A stretch of 64,000 bases of DNA from RHKX01 sp041393495 (GTDB taxonomy: Bacteria; Actinomycetota; Thermoleophilia; Solirubrobacterales; 70-9): contig JAWKKA010000007.1 of NCBI GenBank assembly GCA_041393495.1, positions 74,871-138,870 on the forward strand, in the 5' to 3' direction. Under the pieces are notes generated by a model. That model saw nothing but the letters and a program-made list of their open reading frames with translations, searched no databases and was not told the origin of the DNA. This document shows, piece after piece, positions 1-8,667 of this stretch. The position numbers were made by a program, and so were the translations under genes. Position 1 is the first letter of the stretch. Each line of letters begins with the position of its first letter.

Positions 1-25
1 GGTCCGGCAGGCGCCGTGGCCGCGG

Positions 26-712
26 TCAGGAGCCGCGTTTGCGCCGGGCTGCGCCGGCCCCGACCTCCCGCGCGAGGAGCGCCGCGAGGCTGGCGCCGGG
101 ATCATCGATATACATCGCCGCCCCGGGGCCGTGCAGGGATCGGGCGGTGGGGCGCCGGCCGAGCAGGCGGCCGATCCCTCCCAGCACCGGGAGCGTGATC
201 GCCTGGACGACGGTGGGCGGCCTGGCGAGGCGTATCACGTCGCTGTACTCGTGGCCGATCGCGGCCACCCAGAGAGGATCCGGCATGCCCTTCTCGTTCG
301 TCCGGCCCTCGGCCCCGAGCGACCAGAGGACCTCGAGCGCGGCGATGAACCGCTCCGCCGAGTCGGCGGGGGCACCCGTCGCGACCTCGACCGTGGCCAT
401 CACACGGGCGATCCCCTCACCGGCGTTCCACCAGTCGTGGACGGTGCCGGGCCTGACCTCGGCAACCCCGTCACCGGGACGGACCAGGCGCTCGCCGCCG
501 TCGATCAGGTATGCGACCACGCCCTCGACGACCTCGAAGCGCTCGATCAGCGTCGGGTGCGTGTGCGCGGCCGCCAGCGCGGCTCCCGGCTGCAGGAACA
601 GCTCGATCGCGATCGACCCGCGGGGTGAGGCCGAGGCCGGCGTGATGATCCGGGCCAGCTCTCCGGTCACCGGGTTGTGGGCCCAGACCTGATCGCCGTG
701 CTCGCCGTTCAT
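26..712 (-). CDS. Cupin-domain protein
   Basis: 228-residue protein with one cupin fold in its first half. The metal-binding cupin pattern is visible as HTHPTLIERFEV (H-x-H with a downstream Glu) around residues 48-60, and the second motif as RPGTVHDWW near residue 88. The C-terminal half (about 125-228) is not a cupin and I do not recognise it. No signal peptide is seen. The start is well supported by GGAGGAGG about 8 nt upstream of the ATG. It is divergent from a MarR gene across an AT-rich operator-like island, so it is probably that regulator's target. Substrate unknown; cupins of this type include dioxygenases and small-molecule binders. Confidence 0.85.
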   Translation of the reverse strand: MNGEHGDQVWAHNPVTGELARIITPASASPRGSIAIELFLQPGAALAAAHTHPTLIERFEVVEGVVAYLIDGGERLVRPGDGVAEVRPGTVHDWWNAGEGIARVMATVEVATGAPADSAERFIAALEVLWSLGAEGRTNEKGMPDPLWVAAIGHEYSDVIRLARPPTVVQAITLPVLGGIGRLLGRRPTARSLHGPGAAMYIDDPGASLAALLAREVGAGAARRKRGS

Positions 713-740
713 CGCCGTCGCCTCCTCCGCGTTCGTCCGA

Positions 741-764
741 TAGTTAGTTAAACTACCAAACTAG
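741..764. promoter_or_regulatory. Divergent operator/promoter island (cupin/MarR)
   Basis: An AT-rich 24-bp island in otherwise GC-rich DNA. It contains the odd-length palindrome TAGTTAAACTA (746-756), flanked by further TAGTT/AACTA half-sites. TAAACT (749-754) lies 10 nt before the MarR ATG at 765 and could be its -10 element. The opposite strand offers TAACTA/TAACTAT for the cupin gene. The layout is typical of a MarR-family autoregulated divergent promoter; binding is inferred. Confidence 0.6.
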
Positions 765-1313
765 ATGGCATCTCGTCCGGAGGCCAGTGACACGCCGACG
801 AAGCCCGGGTCGTCCGGGCCGCCCGATCGGGGCGGCGCCGGCGCCATCCCGGCGCCGTTCGGGCCGAGCCGCCCCCCCAGCGGCACGATGAACTTCGGCA
901 ACCTGCTCCGCGATCCGGGGATGGTGCTGAGCGAGATCGTCGCCCGCGAGGTGGCCGCTGCGGGCTACGCCGATCTGCGGCCTTCGCTGCTCGCGGTCGG
1001 CCAGCACGTCGCCGCCGGCGGCACCCGGGTGACCGAGCTCGCCGCACGGGCCCAGCTCACGAAGGCGTCCGTCGTCGCGGCAGTCGACCAGCTGGAGCGC
1101 ATGGGCTACGTCGAGCGGGTCCCCGACCCGACCGACGGCAGAGCCAAGCTGGTCGTCGCGACCGAGCGTGCGCGAGGCGCTGAAGCGGTCGCTCGTCGCG
1201 CGATCGCCGCCACGCGCGACGCGTGGGCGGAGGCGGTCGGGGAAGAGCGGATCGCCGAGCTGGAAGGCGCCCTCATCGACCTTCGCATGGCGCTCTGGCC
1301 GCAGGCCGAGTGA
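765..1313 (+). CDS. MarR-family transcriptional regulator
   Basis: Winged-helix regulator. The HTH reads VTELAARAQLTKASVVAAVD (about residues 85-104) and is followed by the wing RVPDPTDGRAKLV, the classic MarR pattern of small-molecule-responsive DNA binding. The first about 40 residues are Pro/Gly-rich and disordered, so the true start could be the internal ATG at 888 (MNFGNLL..., 141 residues). I keep 765 because TAAACT lies 10 nt upstream, consistent with leaderless initiation, and neither ATG has a good Shine-Dalgarno. Probably controls itself and the divergent cupin gene. Confidence 0.85.
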   Translation: MASRPEASDTPTKPGSSGPPDRGGAGAIPAPFGPSRPPSGTMNFGNLLRDPGMVLSEIVAREVAAAGYADLRPSLLAVGQHVAAGGTRVTELAARAQLTKASVVAAVDQLERMGYVERVPDPTDGRAKLVVATERARGAEAVARRAIAATRDAWAEAVGEERIAELEGALIDLRMALWPQAE

Positions 1314-1341
1314 GCGGAGTGCCCACAGCTACCCTGCGGCG

Positions 1342-2121
1342 ATGAGCATGCCGCCCGTCGGCGCCCACGTCCCCGGGTTGACCCCGCTCGCCGAGGCTGC
1401 GGCGGTCGGGGCCGACTGCATCCAGCTCTCCCTCTCCGACCCGCAGGGCTGGGAGAAGCCACCCGAGCGGGACGACGCTGCCGAGCTCCGTGGCGCGGAG
1501 ATCCCCATCTACGTTCACGCGCCGTTCCTCGTCAACGTCTGCTCGCCGAAGCCGAACGTCCGCTACGGCTCACGGAAGATCCTCGCCGAGACCTGCGAGG
1601 CCGCCGCCGCGATCGGCGCCCGCGCGGTGATCGTCCACCCCGGCCACTCCGAGGACGGGCTCGAGGCGGGGGCCGGCCGCTGGTCGCGGACGCTCGAGAT
1701 CCTCGAGTCCGAGGTCCCGGTCTACCTCGAGAACACCGCCGGCGGCGATCATGCCGTCGCCCGGCGCTTCGATGCCCTGGCACGGCTCTGGGAGGTGGTG
1801 GCCGGCGCCCTGACCGACGTCGGCGTCGGCTTCTGCTTCGACACCTGTCACGCCCACGCCGCCGGCGAGGACCTTGCCGACGCGGTCGAGCGCGCGATCG
1901 CGATCACCGGTGGCATCGACCTGCTCCACGTCAACGACTCCCGCGACCCGCCCGGCACCGGCGCCGACCGGCACGCCAACATCGGCACCGGCACGATCGA
2001 CCTCGACGTACTTCGGCACATGATCCGCGCCGCCGGCGCCCCCGCGGTCGTCGAGACGCCGCGCGAGGTCGGGGCGATGCGCGCCGATATCGAGTTCGTG
2101 CGGGCGGCGCTGACCGACTGA
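1342..2121 (+). CDS. nfo: Endonuclease IV (AP endonuclease)
   Basis: 259-residue TIM-barrel AP endonuclease/3'-repair diesterase of base-excision repair. The zinc-ligand stations appear in family order: GAHVPG near the N-terminus, YVHAPFLVNVCSP, VIVHPGH, VYLENTAGG, FCFDTCHAHAAG, LLHVNDSRDPPGTGADRHAN with IGTG, and a terminal VVETP. The frame is open further upstream inside the MarR gene, but homology starts at MSMPPVGAHVPG, so the ATG at 1342 is chosen (1348 is also possible). It lies 28 bp after the MarR gene and converges with the phosphodiesterase gene, leaving only 8 bp between stops. Confidence 0.93.
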   Translation: MSMPPVGAHVPGLTPLAEAAAVGADCIQLSLSDPQGWEKPPERDDAAELRGAEIPIYVHAPFLVNVCSPKPNVRYGSRKILAETCEAAAAIGARAVIVHPGHSEDGLEAGAGRWSRTLEILESEVPVYLENTAGGDHAVARRFDALARLWEVVAGALTDVGVGFCFDTCHAHAAGEDLADAVERAIAITGGIDLLHVNDSRDPPGTGADRHANIGTGTIDLDVLRHMIRAAGAPAVVETPREVGAMRADIEFVRAALTD

Positions 2122-2129
2122 ACGGTGCT

Positions 2130-3497
2130 CTAGCCGGTCGGAAGCGACGAGCGCGTGACGAACGCGTCGAACGGCTGCGTCAGCGCCCGAACCTCGCGCT
2201 CGCGCCGGATCGACCGGGCGAGCTTCCCGGTCAGCTTCACGGTCGGCACCTTCGCCGCCGGGCCGCCCGCCGACGGCGGCTTCCAGCCGAAGTTGAACCG
2301 CGCCTTGCTCTGTGCCTTCCCGCCCAGGGCCTTCAGCGTGACGGTGCCCGCGCAGCGGCTGTCGAAGTCGTCCCGTCGCCGGATCGTCACCGCGGCCGTC
2401 CGTCCCCGCACGTCAACGTCCGTCGCCCGCACGTCGCAGGCGATCGACGCCTTCTTCGTGCAGTGCTTGCCGGGCGAGCTCGCAGGCAGCGGCGGCCGCG
2501 GCTCGCCGCGGCTGCACATGACCTTCTCGAGGCGCATCGGTTGCGCGGACATGATCCCGTCGACGCCGAGGTCGAAGAGGCCCTTCATCGTCGGCTCGTC
2601 GTCGATCGTCCAGACGTGGACCCCGTAGCCGTCGCCGTGGGCCCTGGCGACGAACTGCGGCGTGACGACCGGGATGCCGTTGAACGTCGGCGGGACCTGG
2701 AACACCTTCGAGCCCGGCGGCGGCGGGATGTTGCCGAGGACGTAGCCGGCGACGCCGTTCGTCGCCGGGGCGGTGTCGATCTTCGGCGCCAGCTCGTGGA
2801 AGCGCGCGAGCGCCGCGTCGTTGAAGGATGCGACCACGATCCCGCGCGTCCGGCCGAGCTCGTTGAGGTAGTCGGCGAGAACCTCGGCGTTGTGCACGTA
2901 GGAGGCGACGTTCTCCTTGGACTCGCCCTTGATCTCGATGTTGATCGGGGTGTCGGGGTAGCTCTTCATCACCTCCGGGAGGCTCCTGATCCGGAAGTCC
3001 GCGGGCCCGTAGCCGGGCGGTGGCTTCACCTCGCCGGTGCGGACGCCGCGGAACGGATAGTCGGAGTCGGGGCGATCGGAGTGGTCGGTGCCCTCGCCCG
3101 GGACCGTCCAGTAGCCGGCGTCGAGCTTCTCGATCTGGGCCAGCGTCATGTCGTAGACGCTGCCCGTCCCGTTCGTCGTCCGGTCGACCGTCGAGTCGTG
3201 GATGACGACGATCTTGCCGTCCCTGGTGACGTGGATGTCGGTCTCGAGCATGTCGGAGCCGAGCCGCATCGCCCGTTCGTAGGCGTACATCGTGTTCGAT
3301 GGAGCTTCGTCCTCGCCGCCCTGGTGGGCGATGTTGAGGGCGCGGAGCTTGGTCCAGTCGGTCGGGCCGGCGGCGGCGCCGGGAGCCACGACCAGCGCGG
3401 TCACGGCGACGATCGCCAGGATCAGGCCCGGCAGCGCCGAGATCGCCGGCGCGATCGTTCGTCGGGTCGATTCCGCTCCGGCGCGGTGGTCCCTCAT
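2130..3497 (-). CDS. Secreted glycerophosphodiester phosphodiesterase
   Basis: 455 residues. It has a hydrophobic N-terminal signal/anchor segment (about 18-42) and then a GDPD TIM barrel that hydrolyses glycerophosphodiesters to glycerol-3-phosphate and alcohol. Catalytic/metal positions are visible: AHQGGEDEAPSNT, ETDIHVTRDGKIVVIHD, DRTTNGTG, INIEIKGE and VHVWTIDDE. The usual HRG start of the motif is HQG here. A C-terminal extension of about 95 residues with several Cys (from CSRGEPRPP) is not part of the barrel. The start at 3497 is favoured over upstream alternatives because TAGACT sits 8 nt before the ATG and there is no Shine-Dalgarno, as in leaderless genes. Confidence 0.88.
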   Translation of the reverse strand: MRDHRAGAESTRRTIAPAISALPGLILAIVAVTALVVAPGAAAGPTDWTKLRALNIAHQGGEDEAPSNTMYAYERAMRLGSDMLETDIHVTRDGKIVVIHDSTVDRTTNGTGSVYDMTLAQIEKLDAGYWTVPGEGTDHSDRPDSDYPFRGVRTGEVKPPPGYGPADFRIRSLPEVMKSYPDTPINIEIKGESKENVASYVHNAEVLADYLNELGRTRGIVVASFNDAALARFHELAPKIDTAPATNGVAGYVLGNIPPPPGSKVFQVPPTFNGIPVVTPQFVARAHGDGYGVHVWTIDDEPTMKGLFDLGVDGIMSAQPMRLEKVMCSRGEPRPPLPASSPGKHCTKKASIACDVRATDVDVRGRTAAVTIRRRDDFDSRCAGTVTLKALGGKAQSKARFNFGWKPPSAGGPAAKVPTVKLTGKLARSIRREREVRALTQPFDAFVTRSSLPTG

Positions 3498-3693
3498 CGT
3501 CGAGGAGTCTATGGCCGCCCGCGTGACGTGTTCGTGCTCCCCGGACCCTCTCCGCCGCTGAGCGCAGCGACGCCGGCGCCGGCCACCGCCGGCAGATGGC
3601 ACGGAATCGCGGCAAGCGGAGTCGACGAGCGCGCCGCCGCTGCCTTCGGCAGATCGCCCCGGTCGCGGTTGGCCACGCCGGCCGCTTGCCGGC

Positions 3694-4338
3694 TCAGGCG
3701 AGCGCCGGCTCCGGCTGCTCGGCCTCGACCGGCCCGCAGGTCTCGCGGATCGCTGCCGCCGCCCGGTCGAACTCCTCGTCGGCCATGACCGGCACGCCCT
3801 CGAAGGGAAGCTCGCGGTCGATCTCGACCCACGAATGGCAGCCGATGTGCTCGTCGCGGACCCGGACGGTGACCGGCCGGGGGATCCGGTGGACCTTGAG
3901 CAGCAGGACGTGCAGGGGGTGCGTGCGCTTCCAGCGCAGCCGCTTGCGGGCGTAGTCCTGGGTCCAGACGTGGTAGGGGCTCAGGGCATCGACGATGCGG
4001 GGGTCCTCGGTCGTGAAATGGTCGGCGACCTCAGCCCAGGCGCGGATCCGGACGCGATCCGGTTGCGGGATGCCGCCGTCCTGAAGCAGCGCCCGCGGCG
4101 GCGGCTCCTCGTCCGGCCAGACCCCCTCCTCGAGGGCCCGGCGAAGCTCCGGATGGTGTGACTCGCGGACGAGGTCGTTCCGCTGGTGGTCGAACGTGGG
4201 ATAGAGGAAGAACCGCTCGTGCTCGAGCTCGAAGTGCTTGTTCTCCTCGCGAATGCCGCCCTTGCGAAGGGTGACGAGCTGCTCCCCCTCGGCAAGCGCG
4301 CGCACCGTGACGGACCATTCCTTGAAAGCGATTGGCAT
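3694..4338 (-). CDS. DUF1802 family protein
   Basis: 214 residues resembling the DUF1802 family, which begins with a conserved MPIAFKEWSVTVRAL-type segment and GGIREENKHFELEHERFFLYP. Function is unknown. It is a soluble, highly charged protein with no signal peptide or cysteine cluster apart from single residues. A near-consensus promoter lies about 100 bp upstream (TTGCCG, 17 nt, TAGACT), giving it its own transcript with a leader of roughly 90 nt. In context it stands alone between the phosphodiesterase and the hydantoinase pair. Confidence 0.8.
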   Translation of the reverse strand: MPIAFKEWSVTVRALAEGEQLVTLRKGGIREENKHFELEHERFFLYPTFDHQRNDLVRESHHPELRRALEEGVWPDEEPPPRALLQDGGIPQPDRVRIRAWAEVADHFTTEDPRIVDALSPYHVWTQDYARKRLRWKRTHPLHVLLLKVHRIPRPVTVRVRDEHIGCHSWVEIDRELPFEGVPVMADEEFDRAAAAIRETCGPVEAEQPEPALA

Positions 4339-4437
4339 GGTTTTCAGCGTCCGGGGTCGTGGTTTCGGGGCGGGATCGCGCGGCTCGGACGAGGCGACCC
4401 GGCCGGGGCCGCTCTGGGGCCCGCTCGGAGGGCCGCG

Positions 4438-4466
4438 AGTCTAGAGGAGCCGAACCTCAACGGCAA
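4438..4466 (-). promoter_or_regulatory. Sigma70-like promoter of DUF1802 gene
   Basis: On the minus strand TTGCCG (4461-4466) and TAGACT (4438-4443) are separated by exactly 17 nt. The predicted start of transcription is near 4431, about 93 nt before the ATG. It sits in a relatively AT-rich stretch. The 4339-4550 gap holds nothing else I can support. Confidence 0.6.
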
Positions 4467-4550
4467 ATAAGTTGCGACCCGCACATTGTCTTGCACGCGG
4501 CGACCTCCGCATCAATCCGGGTGCCGATGCGGCGCCCTCGCCCGCGGCGG

Positions 4551-6092
4551 TCAGCCGCCGTCGCCCGCCGGGCCGAGCCCGCCGCCGCCCGGCGTCTCGA
4601 TCGTGAGCACGTCTCCCGGGCCCATCGTGCCCTGGCACTTCGCCGGCAGCGGCTCACCGTTGAGCGTGTTCCGGCCCGGGGCGCCGTCGCCGCCGCCATC
4701 GCGGCCTCGCGGGGCGCGGGCGCGGCGCTCGGTGATCAGCGAGAACCGGAGCGGCGCGAGCGCCTCGAACGAGCGGACGACGCCGTCGCCGCCACGATGT
4801 CGGCCAGCGCCGCCGCTACCACGCCTGATCGCCAGCTCGGTGATCCGCAGCGGCAGCTCGCCCTCGAGCGCCTCCACCGGCGTGTTCAGGGTGTTCGACA
4901 TCGCGACGTGGACGGCGCTGGGGCCGGGGCCCGAACGGCACGCGCCCTGGCCCCCGCCGATCGTCTCGTAGTAGGTGAGCTCCTCGGCGTCGCCGCGGCC
5001 CGCGAAGGTCAGGTTGTTCATCGTCCCCTGCCCCTGGGCGGGGCCCGCAGCGACGTCGCCGAGCGCCGCGAAGACGAGGTCGGCGACCCGGCTCGAGGTT
5101 TCGACGTTGCCGGCGGCGACGGCGGCCGGCGGCAGGGCGTTGAGGACCGATCCGGCCGGGGCGTCGATCGTGACCGGCCGGAAGGCGCCGGCGGAGGCGG
5201 GGGCGTCGGGGTCGGTCAGGGCCCGGATCGCGAACAGCGTCGCCGCCCTGGTGACCGGCATCGGGCAGTTCAGGTTGCCCTCGACCTGGGTGGCCGAGCC
5301 GGCGAAGTCGACCCCGATCCGCTCGCCCGCGACCGCGACCGCGACGCGCAGCGGGATCGCGCCGCCCCCGGCCGCCTCGAGCTCGTCGGCGGCCTCGTAG
5401 ACGCCGTCGGCGAGGGCGGCGATCGCGCTCCGGCTGCGGCGCTCGGCGTAGTCGAGCACGGCCGCCATGCCGGCCCGGAGCCGTTCGGCGCCGATTCGCC
5501 CGGCGAGCTCGGCGACCCGCATCGCCCCGCGCCGGTTCGCGGCACGCTGGGCGCGCAGGTCGGCGAGCCGCTCGCTCGGACGGCGCATCCGCGCGGCGAT
5601 CCGGGCGAGATCCTCGTCGTCGACCCGCTGCGGCTCGATCACCACGCCCTCCTCGGCGAGCGTTCGTGAGTCGGCCGGCATGCTGCCGGGGGTCGGCCCG
5701 CCGACGTCGGCGTGGTGGGCGCGGCTTGCGACCCAGCCGGCGAGCCCGTCGGCGAGCAGCAGCGGCGAGATGAGCGTGATGTCGGGTAGATGGGTGCCCC
5801 CGTGGAAGGGATCGTTGAGGATCCAGAGATCGTCGGCGGCGATCGGCCCGCCACCGGCAAGCGCCGCTACCGACTCGACCGCGGCGGGCATCGACCCGAG
5901 GTGGACCGGGATGTGCTCAGCCTGCATCACGAGCTCGCCACCGGCGTCGAACAGGGCCGTCGAGCAGTCGTGGCGCTCCTTGATGTTCGGCGAGTAGGAG
6001 GCGCGAACGAGAACCGCGCCCATCTCGTCGCAGATCGCGCGCAGCCCGCCGCTCAGGACCTGCAGCTCGATCGGGTCGACGGCGCCGGTCAT
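4551..6092 (-). CDS. hyuB: Hydantoinase B / oxoprolinase-family subunit
   Basis: 513 residues, full length for the HyuB family (ATP-dependent hydantoinase, acetone carboxylase or 5-oxoprolinase beta part). Family signatures visible: VLVRASYSPNIKERHDCST, ILNDPFHGGTHLPDITL, ASRAHHADVGG and YETIGGGQGAC. The ATG at 6092 overlaps the hyuA stop by 4 nt (ATGA), so the two are translationally coupled and form one complex. Substrate cannot be assigned from sequence; no other ring-opening or carboxylase genes are adjacent. Confidence 0.9.
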   Translation of the reverse strand: MTGAVDPIELQVLSGGLRAICDEMGAVLVRASYSPNIKERHDCSTALFDAGGELVMQAEHIPVHLGSMPAAVESVAALAGGGPIAADDLWILNDPFHGGTHLPDITLISPLLLADGLAGWVASRAHHADVGGPTPGSMPADSRTLAEEGVVIEPQRVDDEDLARIAARMRRPSERLADLRAQRAANRRGAMRVAELAGRIGAERLRAGMAAVLDYAERRSRSAIAALADGVYEAADELEAAGGGAIPLRVAVAVAGERIGVDFAGSATQVEGNLNCPMPVTRAATLFAIRALTDPDAPASAGAFRPVTIDAPAGSVLNALPPAAVAAGNVETSSRVADLVFAALGDVAAGPAQGQGTMNNLTFAGRGDAEELTYYETIGGGQGACRSGPGPSAVHVAMSNTLNTPVEALEGELPLRITELAIRRGSGGAGRHRGGDGVVRSFEALAPLRFSLITERRARAPRGRDGGGDGAPGRNTLNGEPLPAKCQGTMGPGDVLTIETPGGGGLGPAGDGG

Positions 6093-8074
6093 CCCGCCTC
6101 CCCGCTGCGGGTCGCGACGATCGTCCCGACGCGGTCGACCCGGGCGCGCCAGCCGTGCGAAACCAGGAAGGTCGTCTCCGGCAGCTCGAACACGCACGGC
6201 CCGGCGGCCGCGAACCCGGCGGGCGGCTCCCCCGCGATCACCTCGACCGGCTCGGCCCCGCTCGCGAAGTGGGCGGTCCGCCGCGAGCGCCGGGGTGGAT
6301 CGCCGTCGGCGGCGGGGAGCTCGAAATCGCTGAGCGGCTCGCGCGCGGCGACCCGGACGTTGACGAGCTCGATCTCGGCGCCGTCCTCGCGGTAGCCGTA
6401 GCGGCGCTCGTGCTCGGCCGCGAAGTCCTCGAGGAGCGCCGCCGGGTCCGGCTCGAGGGCTCCATCGATCGGCAGCTCGAAGGACTGGCCGCGGTAGCGG
6501 AGCTCGAAGATCGCCTCGAGCATCGCCCCGGGCTCGTACTCGAGGCCCGCGAGCGCGGCGCGCACGGCGGCCGCGATGCCGGCGGCGGTCAGCTCCGGAG
6601 CCGACAGCATCACCGTCCTGGTCGTGTCGCGACGACGCTCGGCGCAGACCAGCCCGAGCGCCGACAGCACGCCGCCCGAGCGCGGGCAGAGGACCCGGTC
6701 GATGCCGATCTGATCGGCGATCCCGGTCGCGTGCAGCGGCCCGGCCCCGCCGAACGGGAGCAGGTCGAAGCGGCGCGGGTCGATGCCGCGCTCGACCGTG
6801 ATCACCCGCAGTGCCCTGACCATCTCGTGGTTGGCGACGGAATGGATCCCGGCTGCAGCCTCGAGCAGCCCGAGGCCGAGCGACTCCGCAAGCGCTCCGA
6901 CCGCATCCTCGGCGGCGCCGGGGTCGAGCGTGACCCCGCCGGCGAGGCCGGCGTCGGGGTCGAGGTAGCCGAGCAGCAGGTTGGCGTCGGTGACCGTCGG
7001 CTCGGTGCCGCCCTGGCGATAGCAGGCCGGCCCCGGCTCGGCGCCGGCCGAGCGCGGCCCGACCCGGAGCGCGCCGCCGGGATCACGCCAGGCGATCGAT
7101 CCGCCGCCGGCGCCGACCGTGTGGACGTCGACCATCGGCAGCTGGATCGGCCGTCCGTCGAACTCGCGCTCCTCGGTCCGACCGACCCGCCCCCGCTCGA
7201 CGACGCAGACGTCGCAGGACGTTCCGCCCATGTCGAGCCCGAGCGCGTCGCCGTTGCCGGATGCCCCGGCGAGCAGGCTCGCGCCCACCGCGCCGCCGGC
7301 CGGGCCGCTGAGGACGCTCCAGGCGCCCCCCGCGGCTGCGCGCGCGGCATCGGTGACGCCGCCCGAGGACTGCATCACGAGCGGCTCGGGGATGCCGATC
7401 TCCCGGCAGCGCCCGGCGAGCCGGCGCAGGTAGCCGTCGAGCAGCGGCGAGAGGTAGGCGTCGAGCGTCGTCGTCGCGCAGCGCTCGTACTCGCGAAACC
7501 GCGGCAGGACCTCCGAGGAGACGGAGACGTGGAGGTCGGCGAAGCGTTCGCGCAGCGCCGCGGCGAGGCGCTGCTCGTGGCTGGGATCGGCGAACGCGAA
7601 GAGCAGGCAGACGGCGACCGCTTCGGGCGCGAGGCGCGCGACCTCGTCGCAGACCCGCTCGATCTCGCCGTCGGACAGGGGCTCGACGATCCCGTCGGGA
7701 CCGACCCGCTCGGCGACGCCGATCCGCAGCTCGGGAGGGGAGAGCGGGGGCGGGCGATCCTCGCAGAGGCGGTAGAGGGATGGACGGTTCTGGCGGGCGA
7801 TCTCGAGCAGGTCCGTGAACCCCGCGGTCGCGATCAGGGCGGTGCGGGCGCCGCGGCGCTCGAGCAGCGCGTTCGTGCCGACGGTCATCCCGTGGGCGAA
7901 CCGCTCGATCCCGACGGGGTCGGCGCCGGCCCGCTCGAGCACCGCCGCAATCACGGTCGCGACGCCGCGCGACTGGTCGGCGGGCGTCGACGGGGCCTTG
8001 GCGGTGTGGATCCGGACGCCGTCCGTGAGGACGGCGTCGGTGAACGTCCCTCCTACGTCGACGCCGAGCAGCAC
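6089..8074 (-). CDS. hyuA: Hydantoinase A / oxoprolinase-family subunit
   Basis: 661 residues, an ASKHA-fold ATPase subunit. N-terminal phosphate loop LLGVDVGGTFTDAVL, second phosphate motif GLDMGGTSCDVCVVE near residue 275, and LPFGGAGPLHATGIAD in the C-terminal part. Couples ATP hydrolysis to opening or carboxylation of a cyclic amide or ketone together with HyuB. The start is GTG at 8074, with TGTAAT 6 nt upstream, again a leaderless arrangement. First gene of the hyuAB operon. Confidence 0.9.
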   Translation of the reverse strand: MLLGVDVGGTFTDAVLTDGVRIHTAKAPSTPADQSRGVATVIAAVLERAGADPVGIERFAHGMTVGTNALLERRGARTALIATAGFTDLLEIARQNRPSLYRLCEDRPPPLSPPELRIGVAERVGPDGIVEPLSDGEIERVCDEVARLAPEAVAVCLLFAFADPSHEQRLAAALRERFADLHVSVSSEVLPRFREYERCATTTLDAYLSPLLDGYLRRLAGRCREIGIPEPLVMQSSGGVTDAARAAAGGAWSVLSGPAGGAVGASLLAGASGNGDALGLDMGGTSCDVCVVERGRVGRTEEREFDGRPIQLPMVDVHTVGAGGGSIAWRDPGGALRVGPRSAGAEPGPACYRQGGTEPTVTDANLLLGYLDPDAGLAGGVTLDPGAAEDAVGALAESLGLGLLEAAAGIHSVANHEMVRALRVITVERGIDPRRFDLLPFGGAGPLHATGIADQIGIDRVLCPRSGGVLSALGLVCAERRRDTTRTVMLSAPELTAAGIAAAVRAALAGLEYEPGAMLEAIFELRYRGQSFELPIDGALEPDPAALLEDFAAEHERRYGYREDGAEIELVNVRVAAREPLSDFELPAADGDPPRRSRRTAHFASGAEPVEVIAGEPPAGFAAAGPCVFELPETTFLVSHGWRARVDRVGTIVATRSGEAG

Positions 8075-8099
8075 CGGCCCATTACATCGGGCCGGGGCC

Positions 8100-8561
8100 T
8101 CAGGCGACGAGCTGGAGGTCCTCCTCGGCGTCGAGCGTCACGTCCTCATCGGCGTCGAGCGCCACGTCCTCCTCGAGATGCTTGTGGGAAGGGCAGTAGT
8201 CGCGTCCGGGCAGCGGCTCGCGCTGGCACGGCGTTCCCCGGCGCGTGTGTGCCTTGCATTCGCGGTCGACGAGCTGGGCGAGCTCCTCGGGCGGCACCTG
8301 ATCGAGGTAGCGGATCGCCAGCTTGACGTTGCGATCGACGACCTGGAAGACGAACAGCTGCTCGTTGATCGGGAAGTGGCCGCGCAGCTCGCCGAAGAGC
8401 ACCTTGGTCGGACGGGCGAAGTAGCGGCGGTCGTTGAGCAGCCGGCGCATCGTCCCCTCGCACGCCTCGAGGATCTGTTGCCTGCTGGCGCAGCCGGCGT
8501 CGCCGGCGCTTCCGATCCGCGGGGCCAGCTCCCGGTAGATCGATCGGCTGAATTGATACAT
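8100..8561 (-). CDS. Small zinc-motif protein with acidic repeat tail
   Basis: 153 residues. Residues about 100-128 hold a Cys/His motif (C-x11-C-x10-C-x2-H, reading CKAHTRRGTPC then YCPSH) like the short zinc-binding modules called DUF5763 in other bacteria. The first 95 residues are a conserved-looking globular part without a name I know. The last 25 residues are acidic and come from a 24-bp DNA repeat (8118-8141, 8142-8165) giving DADEDVTL/DAEEDLQL. The ATG at 8561 has GGGAG just upstream, preferred over an in-frame TTG at 8573. Function unknown. Confidence 0.75.
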   Translation of the reverse strand: MYQFSRSIYRELAPRIGSAGDAGCASRQQILEACEGTMRRLLNDRRYFARPTKVLFGELRGHFPINEQLFVFQVVDRNVKLAIRYLDQVPPEELAQLVDRECKAHTRRGTPCQREPLPGRDYCPSHKHLEEDVALDADEDVTLDAEEDLQLVA

Positions 8562-8647
8562 GGGCTCCCACAACCTTTCCTTGGTCCGCGGTTACCCCCC
8601 CGCAGCCGCAAGTGTGACGAATGGCACATTGACCGCGCGCCAAGCGA

Positions 8648-8667
8648 CGTTAAGCCTGCGTTAAGCC
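8648..8667. repeat. 11-bp direct repeat at nadB stop
   Basis: CGTTAAGCC occurs twice with an 11-bp period (8648-8656, 8659-8667). The second copy contains the nadB stop codon on the minus strand; the first is an extra copy just downstream. It also lies upstream of the zinc-motif gene, so a response-regulator-type direct-repeat site is an alternative reading. Confidence 0.5.

Noticed and set aside
8561..8573. TTG start for the zinc-motif protein
   Set aside because: The ATG at 8561 has a GGGAG ribosome-binding site and begins the likely conserved region.
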